Positions 63,383-64,000 of a DNA stretch of 64,000 nucleotides are shown one piece after another (within the stretch, counting starts at the first letter, position 1; every line of letters begins with the position of its first letter). Under the pieces are notes generated by a model. The model worked only from the letters and a program-made list of their open reading frames with translations. It made no database searches and was not told where the DNA came from. The stretch comes from Baekduia soli (GTDB lineage: Bacteria > Actinomycetota > Thermoleophilia > Solirubrobacterales > Solirubrobacteraceae): contig NZ_CP042430.1 in the NCBI RefSeq assembly GCF_007970665.1, positions 4,340,001-4,404,000 of the forward strand. The letters are read 5' to 3'. Both the position numbers and the translations under genes were made by a program.

Positions 63383-64000
63383 GTGCTGTTCGCCGAGCTG
63401 GCCGTCACCTCCGCCGCCGTCGCCGGGGCCCGCTCGCGACGGGAGAAGGCCCGGCTGCTGGCCGACGCGCTGCGCCGCCTGGATCCGGGCGAGGTCGAGG
63501 CGGGCGTGGCCCACCTCAGCGGCGAGCTGCGCCAGCGCCGGACGGGGGTCGGCTGGGCGGCGCTGCGCGACCTGCCCGCCCCGGCCGCCGAGCCGACGCT
63601 GCAGGTCGGCGACGTCGACGCTGCGCTGCAGCGGCTGGCGGCGCTGGCCGGCCCCGGCTCGCAGGCGGCGCGCCGCGACGGCGTCGCGGCGCTGTTCGGG
63701 CGCGCGACGGCGCCCGAGCAGGCGTTCCTGCGCGCGCTGATCGGCGGCGAGCTGCGCCAGGGCGCGCTGGCCGGCGTCATGGCCGAGGCGGTCGCCGCCG
63801 CGACCGGCATCCCGCGCGCGGCCGTCGACCGCGCCGCGATGCTGGCCGGCGACCCGCGGATCGTCGCCCAGGTCGCGCTGCGCGCGGGCGAGCAGGGCCT
63901 CGCCGCCTTCGCCCTGCAGGTCGGTCGCCCGGTGGGCCCGATGCTCGCCTCCCCGGCGGCGTCGCTGGAGGACGCGATGGAGCGCGCGGGCGAGGCGGCG
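63383..64000 (+). CDS. ATP-dependent DNA ligase, N-terminal part (cut by window edge)
   Basis: 206 codons to the right edge. LQVGDVDAALQRLAALAGPG, VAALFGRATAPEQAFLRALI and GGELRQGALAGVMAEAV are the DNA-binding domain of LigB-type ATP-dependent ligases. The visible part ends just before the expected KxDG adenylation site (VGRPVGPMLASPAASLEDAM). Start GTG at 63383. Confidence 0.85.
   Translation, partial: MLFAELAVTSAAVAGARSRREKARLLADALRRLDPGEVEAGVAHLSGELRQRRTGVGWAALRDLPAPAAEPTLQVGDVDAALQRLAALAGPGSQAARRDGVAALFGRATAPEQAFLRALIGGELRQGALAGVMAEAVAAATGIPRAAVDRAAMLAGDPRIVAQVALRAGEQGLAAFALQVGRPVGPMLASPAASLEDAMERAGEAA

Overview
The window is very GC-rich and gene-dense, with many GTG/TTG starts, stop-start overlaps and convergent gene overlaps. 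Its content (actinobacterial-type universal stress proteins, a DevS-like heme kinase, DUF1918 and an M50/CBS protease) points to an actinomycete. A Thermoleophilia/Solirubrobacterales-type genome is my best guess; this is inferred, because no rRNA or ribosomal protein gene is present.

Layout. 1-163: edge of an ATPase gene. 510-3530 (-): PEP synthase, a fossil of a deleted sugar ABC transporter, and a small secreted protein. 3659-9903: ADP-forming acetyl-CoA synthetase fused to a GNAT domain, a two-domain universal stress protein (USP) with DUF1918, zinc alcohol dehydrogenase with DUF4389, and two very small proteins. 10166-15976: two response regulators, a PAS hybrid kinase, a USP and a HAMP kinase. 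16017-19918: cytochrome c membrane protein, ApbE and a ferric-reductase-like protein. 19998-29420: USPs, an Rv2004c-like kinase, an M50/CBS protease, a NarL regulator, a P-type ATPase and a DevS/DosS-like heme histidine kinase. 29588-47007: four FAD oxidoreductases, a USP, cydABDC, then USP-phosphoketolase-acetate kinase and two more USPs. 46983-49119: FkbM methyltransferase, a 24-codon ORF and a secreted protein. 49197-53629: a STAS/KaiC/KaiB/SpoIIE-phosphatase/ExoD/STAS cluster. 54115-59207: cell-surface sugar genes. 59210-64000: small His-rich protein, GOGAT-like FMN protein, methyltransferase, and the start of an ATP-dependent DNA ligase.

How it works together. From about 0.2 to 60 kb, some 20 transcription units share one promoter design: an upstream element close to GCGGGGAACTACGGA, then GGATGGC, then a TANNNT-like -10 element beginning almost always 25 nt after the first G of GGATGGC. 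In most cases the start codon follows only 6-7 nt after the -10, so the mRNAs should be leaderless. The genes behind these promoters are the kind found in the Mycobacterium tuberculosis DosR hypoxia/dormancy regulon: USPs, Rv2004c-like kinase, rip3-like protease, DUF1918, a P-type ATPase and FAD dehydrogenases. Added to them are cytochrome bd, phosphoketolase/acetate kinase, ADP-forming acetyl-CoA synthetase and PEP synthase. The DevS-like kinase keeps the heme-ligand His and the distal Tyr. I read the window as an oxygen-limitation survival island.

Quality note. Six otherwise good genes (ppsA, the ferric-reductase-like gene, the M50 protease, cydA, kaiB and a membrane protein) are each broken by one single-base shift in a G/C-rich run. 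This looks more like sequencing error than six pseudogenes. No tRNA, rRNA, CRISPR array or intact insertion sequence was seen.
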